A stretch of 64,000 nt of DNA from Bacillota bacterium (GTDB lineage Bacteria > Bacillota > Clostridia > Lachnospirales > Lachnospiraceae): the NCBI GenBank assembly GCA_023443225.1, contig JAEZVF010000058.1:1-64000 (forward strand). The letters are read 5' to 3'. The notes beneath the pieces were generated by a model, which did not search any database, had not been told where the DNA came from, and saw nothing but the letters and a program-made list of their open reading frames with translations. The translations under genes were made by a program, and so were the position numbers. Positions 53,895 through 62,903 of this stretch are shown here, one piece after another (within the stretch, counting starts at the first letter, position 1; each line of letters begins with the position of its first letter).

Positions 53895-54725
53895 TTACTC
53901 AATGATAGTATCTATAATCTTATTAACTTCTTCAACCTTGTTAATTTTCTCTGCATAATTCAATATTTGCCTAATCTTATATTCTAATAAATCGTATTTA
54001 ATAATATCCTCTTTATACAATTTAAGCATACAGCAGGTAGCCTGTACGGAAGCCATAATATCAAAAGAAAGGCTTCCCGGTGTTATATAAGCCTTATGAA
54101 GTAATTCGTCAATGAAATATACCTTATATTCCTTCGAGATACGTAAACACAATTCCCAATCTTCTAGACTTTTTAAACTGGCGTTAAACATCCCCACTTT
54201 ATTCAAACATTCTTTTCGAACTAGCATGGTTGGTGTTCCGATAAGATTTTGTTTAAGCATTTGAGGGTATATATATCCGGATTTTTCTTCATAGGACATT
54301 GACTCTGGTGGATGTTTAAGAATCCTATTTCCACCTAAGTCATAGAAGAATCTGCTATATACCATACCGATTTCTGCATCCGTACTATCCAATACCTTGA
54401 CCTGCTTTTCTAATTTATCTGGCACCCACTCATCATCACTGTCTTGAAAAGCTATGTATTCTCCCTTTGCTGCCCGTATTCCGATATTCCTTGCATTGGC
54501 CGCCCCCCTGTTTACCGGAGACTTAATATAATGAATTCTATCATCCTTAATTTCCATGATTAATTCTTTCGTATTATCCGTCGAACCGTCATCGATTATA
54601 ATAAGCTCATAATCTGTATAGGTTTGTGCCAGGATACTCCTAATTGATCGTTCTAAAGTTTTAACTCTATTATAAGTTGGAATAATCACAGTTGCCTTTG
54701 GCTGATTCACGCTATTTTCACCCAT
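53895..54725 (-). CDS. GT2 glycosyltransferase
   Basis: This 276-residue inverting GT-A transferase shows VIIPTYNRVKTLERSIRSIL, IIIDDGSTDNT, SPVNRGAANARNIGI and FQDSDDEW (DxD metal site), followed by the LEDWELCLRI acceptor-side motif. It belongs to the broad GT2 family; donor and acceptor cannot be read. AGAGGAG lies 10 bases before the ATG. It begins 5 bases after the CgeB copy 2 stop and is probably part of the same transcript. Confidence 0.88.
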   Translation of the reverse strand: MGENSVNQPKATVIIPTYNRVKTLERSIRSILAQTYTDYELIIIDDGSTDNTKELIMEIKDDRIHYIKSPVNRGAANARNIGIRAAKGEYIAFQDSDDEWVPDKLEKQVKVLDSTDAEIGMVYSRFFYDLGGNRILKHPPESMSYEEKSGYIYPQMLKQNLIGTPTMLVRKECLNKVGMFNASLKSLEDWELCLRISKEYKVYFIDELLHKAYITPGSLSFDIMASVQATCCMLKLYKEDIIKYDLLEYKIRQILNYAEKINKVEEVNKIIDTIIE

Positions 54726-54730
54726 TATGA

Positions 54731-55945
54731 TTAATCTCCTCTCGGTACACTGTAAATGTTTGTATCGATCTTCTTTGTCATAAATTTTGGAAATACCGTT
54801 TCAATTATTTTTTCAAAACGGACTCTATAAGTATGAAACTCTTTTACCTTTTTATATCCATTATAGGTTATTTGTTTACGTTCTTCTTCATTCTCTAAAT
54901 AATACCGAACTTTATATTGTAAGTCTTCCATATTCTCATATATCACCAAATCTTCACCATCTATAAAATAATCTGAAAGCTCTTCCTGATAATTGGTCAG
55001 CGTAAAACCTCCGGCACCCATAATGTCAAATATTCTAAGAGGTATCCCTGTTTTAATATTTCGATGTGTCATATTAAGGTTTATCTTACTAAGGAAAAAT
55101 ACCTTGGGCATATCTGTATAATAGTTTACATTTCCCTTATAATTTACGAAAGGAAGTCTTTTGATATCACTATTAGTATACAAATCCACACTGAATTCAC
55201 GCGACAGGATATCTAATATCTTCATTCGTTCCATAGAAGTAACTTTTACTCCTAAAAAAGTGTTTGCATAGATCATTTTTTCACTTCCAAGAAAATTCTT
55301 ACCCAAATTGAGGCAAACAAACTTGTTAAGTACTTTTACTATATCATCTGTTAATAATTCTTCCAAAAAATTATAACCATAGATATTTAACTGTGCCTGC
55401 ATCATAGCTTCTAAAAAGCCTTTATAATACTCCGGTAGATTCACTAATGCATCATATGAAATCTTTTTATCATATAAACTTCCTACAAATGATATATCCG
55501 AATGATAATAATCTATGTCCTCTTGTGAGATGTCAAGTTGTTCCAGACGTTCCACATTTACAGCCAAAGGAAGATGGTATACATGATTCACTCCCATTTT
55601 CTTAATTTCTAGATAAAGTGCCTTATCAAATATAAAAATATAGTTACATTGATTAAATACTGTTTTAGAGAATAAATTCAGAGTTGGGCTGTCAAATATC
55701 CATGAGATATAGTTTATATTCAACTCATTACATACATTAGATATAACTTGAAAGTAATTGAACGAAATGACTGCATTATATTGCTTTAGGTGTAATTTAT
55801 CTGCAAGGCAAATGGAAAAATCATCATCTTCTTCATAATTATGAAAAACGTGCTCTATACTATCTATTTCATGACCCATTTTCCTTAGTATAAATTCTAG
55901 GTCACCAATTCCAACTGTTTGCCATCGGTATATTAAGAATTTCAT
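54731..55945 (-). CDS. CgeB-like glycosyltransferase, copy 2
   Basis: The 404-residue paralogue of the protein at 41455-42630 shares its landmarks: ISNVCNELNINYISWIFDSP, YHLPLAVNVERLEQL, ISFVGSLYDKKISY, ASREF-type spacing and GIPLRIFDIMGAGGFTLTNYQEEL. The start is ATG at 55945 by alignment with the first copy (MKFLIYRW/MNILLYSW); the GTG four codons earlier is possible. It is paired with Maf copy 2 in the same orientation as copy 1 with its Maf, but in reversed order. Confidence 0.82.
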   Translation of the reverse strand: MKFLIYRWQTVGIGDLEFILRKMGHEIDSIEHVFHNYEEDDDFSICLADKLHLKQYNAVISFNYFQVISNVCNELNINYISWIFDSPTLNLFSKTVFNQCNYIFIFDKALYLEIKKMGVNHVYHLPLAVNVERLEQLDISQEDIDYYHSDISFVGSLYDKKISYDALVNLPEYYKGFLEAMMQAQLNIYGYNFLEELLTDDIVKVLNKFVCLNLGKNFLGSEKMIYANTFLGVKVTSMERMKILDILSREFSVDLYTNSDIKRLPFVNYKGNVNYYTDMPKVFFLSKINLNMTHRNIKTGIPLRIFDIMGAGGFTLTNYQEELSDYFIDGEDLVIYENMEDLQYKVRYYLENEEERKQITYNGYKKVKEFHTYRVRFEKIIETVFPKFMTKKIDTNIYSVPRGD

Positions 55946-55967
55946 TTTCCCCTGCACTTCCCATCAT

Positions 55968-57800
55968 TTAATTACTTATAGTACTCATAAAAAATATTTG
56001 CTTAATTTCTAGTGCGGCTTTTTTAGTAAGTTCATACATCACGATTGCTCTGGTAAATGTACTAATACGGTCTTCCTTTTGATCCTTACTGAACTGATAT
56101 AAGGTAGCCAATTTCTTTGACGCTTCTTCTGTAATATAGCTATCAATCAATTCATATACTAACGTACCTTCAATATAATTGTTAATTTTAGTTATTTTCT
56201 CAACCAAGTTGATGCATGCGTCCGAATCAAAACGATTGTATTTACATTCCTTTATCACTTTATTACATAGAGAAATTGCTTTTATGGATTTGCTAACTAT
56301 TTTATCTAATTCATTTCTGCTATCAGCTATCATTTCTTCCATCTGAATTGTTTCTTCCTCATTCAGAGTAGGAGGAACACTTTTCACAATCTTGTCACAA
56401 TCAATATTCTTAATACAAAATTGATCAATTACATTTTTTAATGTCATCAATTTTGTACCTTTAATTCTCGCTCCACCTTCTGTTGCATCAATCACTTCGA
56501 TTTCTGGTACTGATTCTATAGAATGTACAAACCATTGCAGATAAATATACCAATCATGTCTAGTCTTTATCCTGTTTCCATGAATATCTTCAATCATGCG
56601 AATTCCATCTTCTTCTGCCCGTATCGGCGAAATATCTCCTCCAGCATGGGTAACCCCATTCCCATAGGCAAGGTCTTGTCCAATTAAAATGATTCGATTA
56701 AATTTTAGACCCGCACAGACTGAAAAAGCACCCGTAGCTACAGATCCACCGGCATTATAACCTGATATTATTTTCCCAATTTTATAATACAATTGGTTTA
56801 CGTAATTATGACAACTGAATAAAATCTTTTTTCCTGTGTGATTACATAAAATTTCACGATTAGATTCAATTTTGCAAAACATTGGAATACTCTTACACCT
56901 TGGGTTGTCAAAATATTGTGCTGGTTTCTGTGGATCCAAGGTTACAACAAAATCCGGATCAATATCATGGGCAAATAAATAACGTAATGCCGTATCGGTC
57001 GCCACAATAACTGCTTTCCCTTTTGCACGTTTTAATTCATCTATATTTTTATCCAGGGATGGACCTGCTGACACAATAATAGCTGGTACATCTGCCGGGA
57101 GTTTTCCTAAATAGTCCAATACTGTATTAGATCCTCTTAAACAGGATAAGTTGGCTACAGTATTTTCAACAATCTTTTTTCCAAAAAAAGATTCTGTATT
57201 TCTATTAATAAAGGTTCTTTCATTATTTTCATTTACTATTTCTAAAAAATCACGATACTCTTTCAAAAAAGCTTTATCGTATTGAGGATGTTTACATATT
57301 ATCTGTGAATAAATATTAGTCCAATGTATACTGGACCCTATTTCATTTATCAAATTCACTCTTTTTCTATCCCCTACATATAATTGTACTCTTGAATCTG
57401 CCCATATATCAAATAAGTTCTCTTCCTTCAAGCTGTATAGGAGGATATCTTTTGATGGCTCATATATAATAATCTTACCATCGCTATCCAAATGTTTTAA
57501 TATTTCTCTTACAATTATGCCATTACCAAATCCAAACATGGATACTACAATTCCTAGATTTTGAAATTCATATTGATCCACCCATTTTTTAGCTTCTTCC
57601 AGTGGATAATAACTGCTATTTAATCGATACTTTTCTTTATTAACTTCAATTAAAAGCCCATCATGACCTTCTCTGGTCTTTATCATTTCTATACTTGTAA
57701 ATACTTCATCCTGTTCTTCTGCTTCCATTTTTCGAATATCATCATATAGGCTTGGTTTATATTTTTGTATCATTCTCAAGTTTTCATCATATAGATTCAT
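55968..57800 (-). CDS. Maf-type flagellin glycosyltransferase (DUF115), copy 2
   Basis: This 610-residue motility accessory factor has an N-terminal Rossmann-like domain (VSMFGFGNGIIVREIL, IIIYEPSKDIL), the DUF115 core (AIIVSAGPSLDKNIDEL, VIVATDTALRYL, AGGSVATGAFSVCAG, RIILIGQDLAYGNGVTHAGG) and DATEGGARIKGTK, followed by a long helical C-terminal region (about 470-610). Unlike copy 1 it lacks the extra helical N-domain; a stand-alone protein of that type is encoded 18 bases upstream. It is the Maf nearest the flagellin gene and the likeliest pseudaminyl-transferase. Confidence 0.9.
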   Translation of the reverse strand: MNLYDENLRMIQKYKPSLYDDIRKMEAEEQDEVFTSIEMIKTREGHDGLLIEVNKEKYRLNSSYYPLEEAKKWVDQYEFQNLGIVVSMFGFGNGIIVREILKHLDSDGKIIIYEPSKDILLYSLKEENLFDIWADSRVQLYVGDRKRVNLINEIGSSIHWTNIYSQIICKHPQYDKAFLKEYRDFLEIVNENNERTFINRNTESFFGKKIVENTVANLSCLRGSNTVLDYLGKLPADVPAIIVSAGPSLDKNIDELKRAKGKAVIVATDTALRYLFAHDIDPDFVVTLDPQKPAQYFDNPRCKSIPMFCKIESNREILCNHTGKKILFSCHNYVNQLYYKIGKIISGYNAGGSVATGAFSVCAGLKFNRIILIGQDLAYGNGVTHAGGDISPIRAEEDGIRMIEDIHGNRIKTRHDWYIYLQWFVHSIESVPEIEVIDATEGGARIKGTKLMTLKNVIDQFCIKNIDCDKIVKSVPPTLNEEETIQMEEMIADSRNELDKIVSKSIKAISLCNKVIKECKYNRFDSDACINLVEKITKINNYIEGTLVYELIDSYITEEASKKLATLYQFSKDQKEDRISTFTRAIVMYELTKKAALEIKQIFFMSTISN

Positions 57801-57817
57801 GATCAGCTCCTAGTTTT

Positions 57818-58129
57818 TTATAGTTGATTTAAGGCTTCTCTAAACTGCTCAGCAATTTCGTATAGAAGAATATCTGCCAACAGGATACTATCTTTTATAG
57901 ATAAAGCTTCCATTGCATTGTTTAAATAAGTATTAATATTATGTTCTATGGTAATAAACAATTCACTTTCAACACTCTGATTGTGAATTTCATTCATTGC
58001 CATCCCTATTGCTGATATGGTTTCATTTAACTTCTCATATCCTTCTTTATCTTTTTGCTGATAAAAAAAAGTTGTTACTTCTTCAATTGATAAAATAACC
58101 GATTGAAATAATACATTCACATCTTGCAT
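57818..58129 (-). CDS. Stand-alone Maf N-domain-like helical protein
   Basis: The 103-residue, all-helical protein resembles the N-terminal domain of Maf copy 1 and the truncated Maf: SIKDSILLADILLYEIAEQF matches NRDYILFTDLLELQF and NRDYILLADLYEMQL. ATG at 58129 has AAGGGG 8 bases upstream. It lies between flagellin and Maf copy 2, which itself lacks this domain, so the domain appears split off and may bind flagellin or Maf as a partner. No family name is known to me. Confidence 0.72.
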   Translation of the reverse strand: MQDVNVLFQSVILSIEEVTTFFYQQKDKEGYEKLNETISAIGMAMNEIHNQSVESELFITIEHNINTYLNNAMEALSIKDSILLADILLYEIAEQFREALNQL

Positions 58130-58263
58130 TGTTATACCCCTTGATTTCACAATTACCCTTCTTATATATTTTTAACTATTATTGTATTTATGAATTTAAT
58201 CAACAAATTTCTACCTAACAAGCAAATCTTAAATACTCTATCAGCTTTACTCCCTTTGTAGTT

Positions 58264-58294
58264 AAAAAACGGAGCCAGCCAAAAGGCCAGCCCC
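58264..58294 (-). terminator. Terminator of the flagellin gene
   Basis: On the minus strand a 10-base GC-rich stem (58285-58294 with 58271-58280, three G-U pairs) with a TTTT loop is followed by GTTTTTT. It lies 22 bases past the flagellin stop, as expected for a highly expressed monocistronic gene. Confidence 0.9.
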
Positions 58295-58315
58295 ATTCGT
58301 CTCATAACATTGTCA

Positions 58316-59152
58316 TTATTGTAATAATGATAACACACCTTGAGTAGATTGATTTGCTTGTGCTAACATAGATTGAGCTGCCTGTTGAAGAATGTTATCT
58401 TTAGAGTACTTAACCATCTCTTTCGCCATATCAACATCACGGATACGAGATTCTGCTGCTTGTAAGTTCTCAGAAGTATTATCTGCATTAGCTATGGTAT
58501 GCTCTAATCTATTCTGAAGAGCACCAAGTTTAGATCTTTGAGTAGATACTTTTGTAATAGCAGTATTTACTGTAGAGATAACCTTGGTAATATCTGCTGA
58601 AGTTTTAGAAGCTCCTGAGATAATATCTGAAACACTTGAAGCTAAAATTGACAAGTTAGCTGCTGTCATAGCACTGATTGAGAAGGAGATTGTCTGGCTC
58701 GTATTAGCACCAACTTGTAATGCTTTTCCGGTTAAACCACCACTTAACAATTTCATTGTATTGAACTCTGTCTGAGCTGCAATACGATCAACTTCACTTG
58801 TTAAAGCTTTAACTTCTTCTGCAATAGCAACACGGTCAGCTGTAACGTTTGTACCATTTGATGCCTGTACAGTTAATTCTCTCATTCTTTGAAGAATAGC
58901 CTGTGTTTCGTTAAGAGCACCTTCTGCTGTCTGGATTAAAGAGATACCATCTTGAGCATTTGTGGATGCTTGATCAAGACCTCTAATTTGTCCACGCATC
59001 TTTTCAGAAATGGAAAGTCCAGCTGCATTATCACCAGCACGGTTAATCTTGTAACCTGATGATAATTTCTCTGTTGATTTTCCTAATCTTCCAGTAGTAA
59101 TACCTAATTGTCTGTTTGTGTTGGCTGCTGCCATATTATGTTGTACTATCAT
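58316..59152 (-). CDS. hag: Flagellin
   Basis: This 278-residue flagellin forms the filament. Its conserved N-terminal D0/D1 region (IVQHNMAAANTNRQLG, SSGYKINRAGDNAAGLSISEKMRGQIRGL) and C-terminal region (NRLEHTIANADNTSENLQAAESRIRDVDMAKEM ... LAQANQSTQGVLSLLQ) are nearly complete, while the central part is very short and rich in Ser, Thr and Ala. That segment is where O-glycans would be attached. ATG at 59152 has AAGGAGGA upstream; the ATG at 59227 is upstream in the leader. It is transcribed from a sigma-D promoter and has a CsrA-type leader. Confidence 0.97.
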   Translation of the reverse strand: MIVQHNMAAANTNRQLGITTGRLGKSTEKLSSGYKINRAGDNAAGLSISEKMRGQIRGLDQASTNAQDGISLIQTAEGALNETQAILQRMRELTVQASNGTNVTADRVAIAEEVKALTSEVDRIAAQTEFNTMKLLSGGLTGKALQVGANTSQTISFSISAMTAANLSILASSVSDIISGASKTSADITKVISTVNTAITKVSTQRSKLGALQNRLEHTIANADNTSENLQAAESRIRDVDMAKEMVKYSKDNILQQAAQSMLAQANQSTQGVLSLLQ

Positions 59153-59160
59153 ATGTATAT

Positions 59161-59276
59161 TCCTCCTTGAATGTACAGTAGCATCCATGCTACCGTTGAT
59201 TTGTTTATAGTAACCAATACTTATCATTGGACTTTCTCCGGCCGTACGCTCCCTTGAAATTCTTCAGATAAGTATT
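59161..59276 (-). promoter_or_regulatory. Flagellin 5' leader with CsrA-type binding sites
   Basis: The roughly 135-base leader contains the hairpin GTAGC[ATGGAT]GCTAC (59178-59193) with GGA in the loop. It is separated by 9 bases from the Shine-Dalgarno AAGGAGGA (59161-59168), itself a GGA site. The same two-site layout lets CsrA block hag translation in B. subtilis. A further 10-base perfect inverted repeat (59216-59225 with 59267-59276) encloses additional GGA motifs. csrA and fliW are 4 kb away. Confidence 0.75.
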
Positions 59277-59293
59277 TGTTTTACTTGTTATAT

Positions 59294-59320
59294 ATATCGA
59301 CTGAAAAAAATAATACTTTA
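59294..59320 (-). promoter_or_regulatory. Sigma-D promoter of flagellin
   Basis: Minus-strand TAAA (59317-59320), a 15-base spacer and GTCGATAT (59294-59301) match the flagellar sigma consensus TAAA-N15-GCCGATAA at all but two positions. The start point would be near 59287. Confidence 0.85.
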
Positions 59321-59339
59321 TAGTTATTTATATATTTTT

Positions 59340-59819
59340 TTAATTTTTTTTGTCAAGAAAATAAGATTCTCCGCTATGTTGATTTGCAGCGTGTTTATAA
59401 TAGTTGTTAGCCATTTGCCTGCTCATCTTAAAGTCCTTAATCTCTTTCTTTTTGATAGCAAAATAACTCTCCAGTTTATTTTTATTCTGCATCTCCAGGG
59501 CTTGTAATTTAACACTTTTCTCCGTTACTTGTCGAATCAATTCTTGAAGTTGTAATATTTCCTGTTCGAACTGATTTTTATAGTTGTTTAATTGATTTTT
59601 TACATGATCATATACTTGTTCAAAACCTTCATCAAGTTGATTCAATTGTTCAATCATAACTTCCTTATCAGGTAATGTTTGTTCAAATTGTTCCATATCA
59701 AAAGGTTCTGTATTAATATACCCTTCTTGCAATAATGTAACAGTTATTAAATTGTCTAACAAATTACTCTTCTTTGATAATGTGCTTACCAAGATATGTA
59801 CATATGTGTTTTCGTCCAC
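59340..59819 (-). CDS. FliT/FlgN-like flagellar chaperone (putative)
   Basis: The 159-residue protein is almost entirely helical and coiled-coil (DEGFEQVYDHVKNQLNNYKNQFEQEILQLQELIRQVTEKSVKLQALE). Size, helical content and position directly after fliS, in the place of fliT, suggest a secretion chaperone for a filament-cap or hook-associated protein. The GTG at 59819 has AGAGG 7 bases upstream. Sequence similarity to known FliT or FlgN is not strong enough for a gene name. Confidence 0.65.
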   Translation of the reverse strand: MDENTYVHILVSTLSKKSNLLDNLITVTLLQEGYINTEPFDMEQFEQTLPDKEVMIEQLNQLDEGFEQVYDHVKNQLNNYKNQFEQEILQLQELIRQVTEKSVKLQALEMQNKNKLESYFAIKKKEIKDFKMSRQMANNYYKHAANQHSGESYFLDKKN

Positions 59820-59849
59820 TCTACAACCTCTCTTATTTAAGTCACTTAA

Positions 59850-60218
59850 CTACTTTCCATTTTTCATAACTTCTTTCCAGGTATCTCTTACTCCTCTAAG
59901 ATGTTCCAGAGCTTCGTGTAAGATATCTTTGTCTTTACGAATATTTGCTTCAAGTAATCTGCTATATATATAATCATATATATTATCAAAATCTTTTGCT
60001 ACCGGATATTTAAAATTTAACGTTGCTCTTAGCTCTGTAATAATTTTTTCTGCCTTAATGATATTTGTATTAGCTTTGCTGATATCGCGTTCTTCGATAG
60101 CAACCATTGCTATGTTGCAAAATTTAATTGCTCCTTCATATAACATTAAGGTAAGTTCTGCTGGTGAAGCTGTATTAATTTTATTGTTTTGATATGCTAT
60201 AGCGGCATTGATTGCCAT
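59850..60218 (-). CDS. fliS: Flagellin export chaperone FliS
   Basis: The 122-residue helical-bundle chaperone keeps flagellin unfolded and away from premature assembly in the cytosol. Family landmarks are AAIAYQNNKINTASPAELTLMLYEGAIKFCNIA and LNFKYPVAKDFDNIYDYIYSRLLEANI. The start is ATG at 60218, with AGGAGGG upstream. It follows fliD by 35 bases and precedes the putative chaperone gene. FliS also links flagellin levels to FliW in Bacillus. Confidence 0.95.
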   Translation of the reverse strand: MAINAAIAYQNNKINTASPAELTLMLYEGAIKFCNIAMVAIEERDISKANTNIIKAEKIITELRATLNFKYPVAKDFDNIYDYIYSRLLEANIRKDKDILHEALEHLRGVRDTWKEVMKNGK

Positions 60219-60253
60219 AGTATTCCCTCCTGTCAATACTTACTTTTATACTG

Positions 60254-62428
60254 TCATCTGCTTGTACCCATCATGCTTGCTAAAGCATTTGTTTGAGATT
60301 GTAATTTTGACAATGCTGTTTCCATTGCAGCAAACTGTTTGTAATATTTATTTTCCATTGCTGTTAGTTTTTTCTCAAGGGTAGCAACCTTCTTTGAATA
60401 TTCTGTCTGTTGTGTTGCCATCAATTTATCATTATAGAAAGTATATGCACTTCTTACATTTGGTATAGAAGACATCTTCTTATTCATGGCATCATACAAG
60501 TTCTTCGAAATTCCGGACAATACTTCCATAACGGTATCTGGGTCGCTTTCTAGTGCTTTCATTAATTTATCTTCTTGATCAGAATAAACAGCATCGTCCT
60601 TATCACCGTAGATATGGAGCAACCCTTTTTCCGTATAATCGGAAGAGGTCTGAATGCCATAACTAGCTAAAGAATAGCGCTTTCCATCTACTTCTACTGA
60701 GGTATTCAGGGAATTTCTCATAGCATCTATTACAGATCCAAGCGTAGAGTCTCTTCTTAAAATAGAATCCTTAATTTTGTCTTCCCACTTCTTAATCTGA
60801 TCATCGGTCATAGCTTCTTTTTCATCATCACTTAATGGAGCGTAACCCTTAGCTGAAGTAGCATTGTATAGAGTATTCATCTCTTTTAGTATATCATTAT
60901 AAGAAGAAATGAATTTTTTAACCATATCATACGTTTTTTGTGCATCATTTTTAACTGCCAGACTGATTGTTTTCCCTTCTGACAGGCCTTTTAAGGTAAG
61001 TGTAAGTCCATTGACAGAAATGACATTTGATGAGTTTTCAAATGTTACACCATTATATGTAATTTTACTGTCAGTGGCTGATACTAATTTTACGTTGGCG
61101 TCTGCAGCTGTAACTTTTCCATTCTCAATGGCCAAATCCGTTAATCCCACTTTAGACAATTCTCCTGTGAATGTAGTTGTCTCTCCAGCAGAATATTTTT
61201 CAATGTGAGTCTTAAGGCTGCTCGCTGCATTTGTTAAAGAAGGAACTGTAATTGTTGTAGAATTTCCTTCAGAATTAGTCGTAGTATAAGTCGCACCATT
61301 TGCTAATATGTCACTCTGTCTGGATTCAATCACTGCCTTAGCATCAGCAGTAGCTATGCCCCCATTTACTCTGGCAGCAACCTTAGAATCCACTAATGCA
61401 TTCAATTCTTTCTGGTACTTCTCTTCACTAAAATCCTGATACTTCGTTCTTAATTCTTCTATCGCTTTCTTTTGATCTGCCTCATATATGCCTGCATAAC
61501 TAACCTCTAGATAAGTTTCACCATTCTTAATAGCAGCTGTCATTTTATCTTTTACTTCAGAAGTTGCTACCGACAATGCTAACTTTGTAGTATAGGTTTT
61601 TGTTAAATCTTGAAGAGTTTTTACCGCAGTCTTTATCGCTTTCGTATCCGCATCGTCTGTTTCTAATATATCTGTAGAAGCAAATGCCGCAGCTAGCTTA
61701 GTCGAATCAGCACCCTTAAACGTCTGGTAAGCTGCTTCGACTTTTGCCTTGTCAGTACTACTTAGTCCGCCGTAATTAACCAAAGCGTCAATGGACCTTT
61801 TATCCGTTAAAGCTGCATCTGTATGAGTAGTAATCGAAAATTGATTCTCTAAACCACTGCTCTTTGAGCTTATAAAAAATCTCTTCTGCACAGTATCGTA
61901 ATTGGCACTTAACCCTGCATCTTTACATTTCTGCAAAAACATATCGATTGTTGTAGAAGCATCCACATCTAGGACTTTCTTACCATTAGCAGTTTCAATA
62001 ACAATCTGTGTTCCATCCGTCATATTTAAGTCAGAGACAAGTTTTGAACTACCAGATATAGCATCACCGTCTGCCTCTGTTTTATCTAACTTCATACCTG
62101 TAACATATTGTGGACTAGCCAACGTCTCAATAGTTATATTATGAGAGCCTTCAGGTGTATTTGGAGTTCCTGTTGCTGTTACTAAATCTTGATTCGATGA
62201 TGTCACTGCCTTTGTCAGATAATTACCTTGTAATCTCATCTTTGAAAGGTCTTCCTTATATAATTTATATAATTTTGCGTTTAATTCCTTCCATTTATCT
62301 TGTTTCCATGTCAGCAGCGTCTGCTTGTCTGTAACTTTTTTATTCTTAATCCTTTGGGCATCCATCATCCCTTTGATTAAGGATTCCGTATCCATATTCG
62401 AAATCATACCTGTCATTCTAACTGGCAT
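60254..62428 (-). CDS. fliD: Flagellar filament cap protein FliD
   Basis: FliD caps the filament and helps flagellin fold. The 724-residue protein has the N-terminal FliD domain (RMTGMISNMDTESLIKGMMDAQRIKNKKV), the FliD C-terminal domain (NGLTLTLKGLSEGKTISLAVKNDAQKTYDMVKKFISSYNDIL) and the final coiled coil (YTFYNDKLMATQQTEYSKKVATLEKKL). It is long for the family because the central region (about 190-440) carries an additional Lys/Ala/Thr/Asp-rich segment. AGGAGG precedes the ATG. It is the second gene of the flaG-fliD-fliS transcript. Confidence 0.95.
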   Translation of the reverse strand: MPVRMTGMISNMDTESLIKGMMDAQRIKNKKVTDKQTLLTWKQDKWKELNAKLYKLYKEDLSKMRLQGNYLTKAVTSSNQDLVTATGTPNTPEGSHNITIETLASPQYVTGMKLDKTEADGDAISGSSKLVSDLNMTDGTQIVIETANGKKVLDVDASTTIDMFLQKCKDAGLSANYDTVQKRFFISSKSSGLENQFSITTHTDAALTDKRSIDALVNYGGLSSTDKAKVEAAYQTFKGADSTKLAAAFASTDILETDDADTKAIKTAVKTLQDLTKTYTTKLALSVATSEVKDKMTAAIKNGETYLEVSYAGIYEADQKKAIEELRTKYQDFSEEKYQKELNALVDSKVAARVNGGIATADAKAVIESRQSDILANGATYTTTNSEGNSTTITVPSLTNAASSLKTHIEKYSAGETTTFTGELSKVGLTDLAIENGKVTAADANVKLVSATDSKITYNGVTFENSSNVISVNGLTLTLKGLSEGKTISLAVKNDAQKTYDMVKKFISSYNDILKEMNTLYNATSAKGYAPLSDDEKEAMTDDQIKKWEDKIKDSILRRDSTLGSVIDAMRNSLNTSVEVDGKRYSLASYGIQTSSDYTEKGLLHIYGDKDDAVYSDQEDKLMKALESDPDTVMEVLSGISKNLYDAMNKKMSSIPNVRSAYTFYNDKLMATQQTEYSKKVATLEKKLTAMENKYYKQFAAMETALSKLQSQTNALASMMGTSR

Positions 62429-62472
62429 AATGCTTCCTCCTTTGTTTTCTCAACTTATATAAGGAATTGACT

Positions 62473-62892
62473 CTATCTACGTTCATCAACAAGAAGTCCT
62501 GCAATTTCCCATATTTTCTCTAACATCTCTAAGCTTTCTTCTGGAGGGATCTCCCGAAGTACTTCATTGGTATCTTTGTCGTATACTTTGATTGAAACCC
62601 GATTTGTTTTCTCGTGGTAAGTAAACTCACATCCAGTCCTAGCATGCTTCATTGTGCTATTCGCCTGATTTACAGCACTCTTTAGCCGTTGTGCATTTAA
62701 TTCTGCATCCTTTTGTTGCTGGTCATCGGTATTTGCTTTTTCTTCATTTGTAGCTTTTTGCATTGCTACTGTAGTAGCAGCTTCAACTCCTGCTACATTG
62801 TTTGAGCCACTATCAAAATAACCGTACTTTTGTGTTGATAACGATATTTCTTGACTGGCTACCGCATTGTTTGTAATAGATTTAATTGCCAT
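62473..62892 (-). CDS. flaG: FlaG family flagellar protein
   Basis: The 139-residue product has a variable, Gln/Ala/Asn-rich N-terminal half and the FlaG C-terminal domain (CEFTYHEKTNRVSIKVYDKDTNEVLREIPPEESLEMLEKIWEIAG). FlaG affects filament length in several bacteria. GGAGG precedes the ATG. It is the first gene of the sigma-D-driven flaG-fliD-fliS operon, and its leader has a GGA-loop hairpin like that of the flagellin gene. Confidence 0.93.
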   Translation of the reverse strand: MAIKSITNNAVASQEISLSTQKYGYFDSGSNNVAGVEAATTVAMQKATNEEKANTDDQQQKDAELNAQRLKSAVNQANSTMKHARTGCEFTYHEKTNRVSIKVYDKDTNEVLREIPPEESLEMLEKIWEIAGLLVDERR

Positions 62893-62903
62893 ATGATTAA
62901 TCC

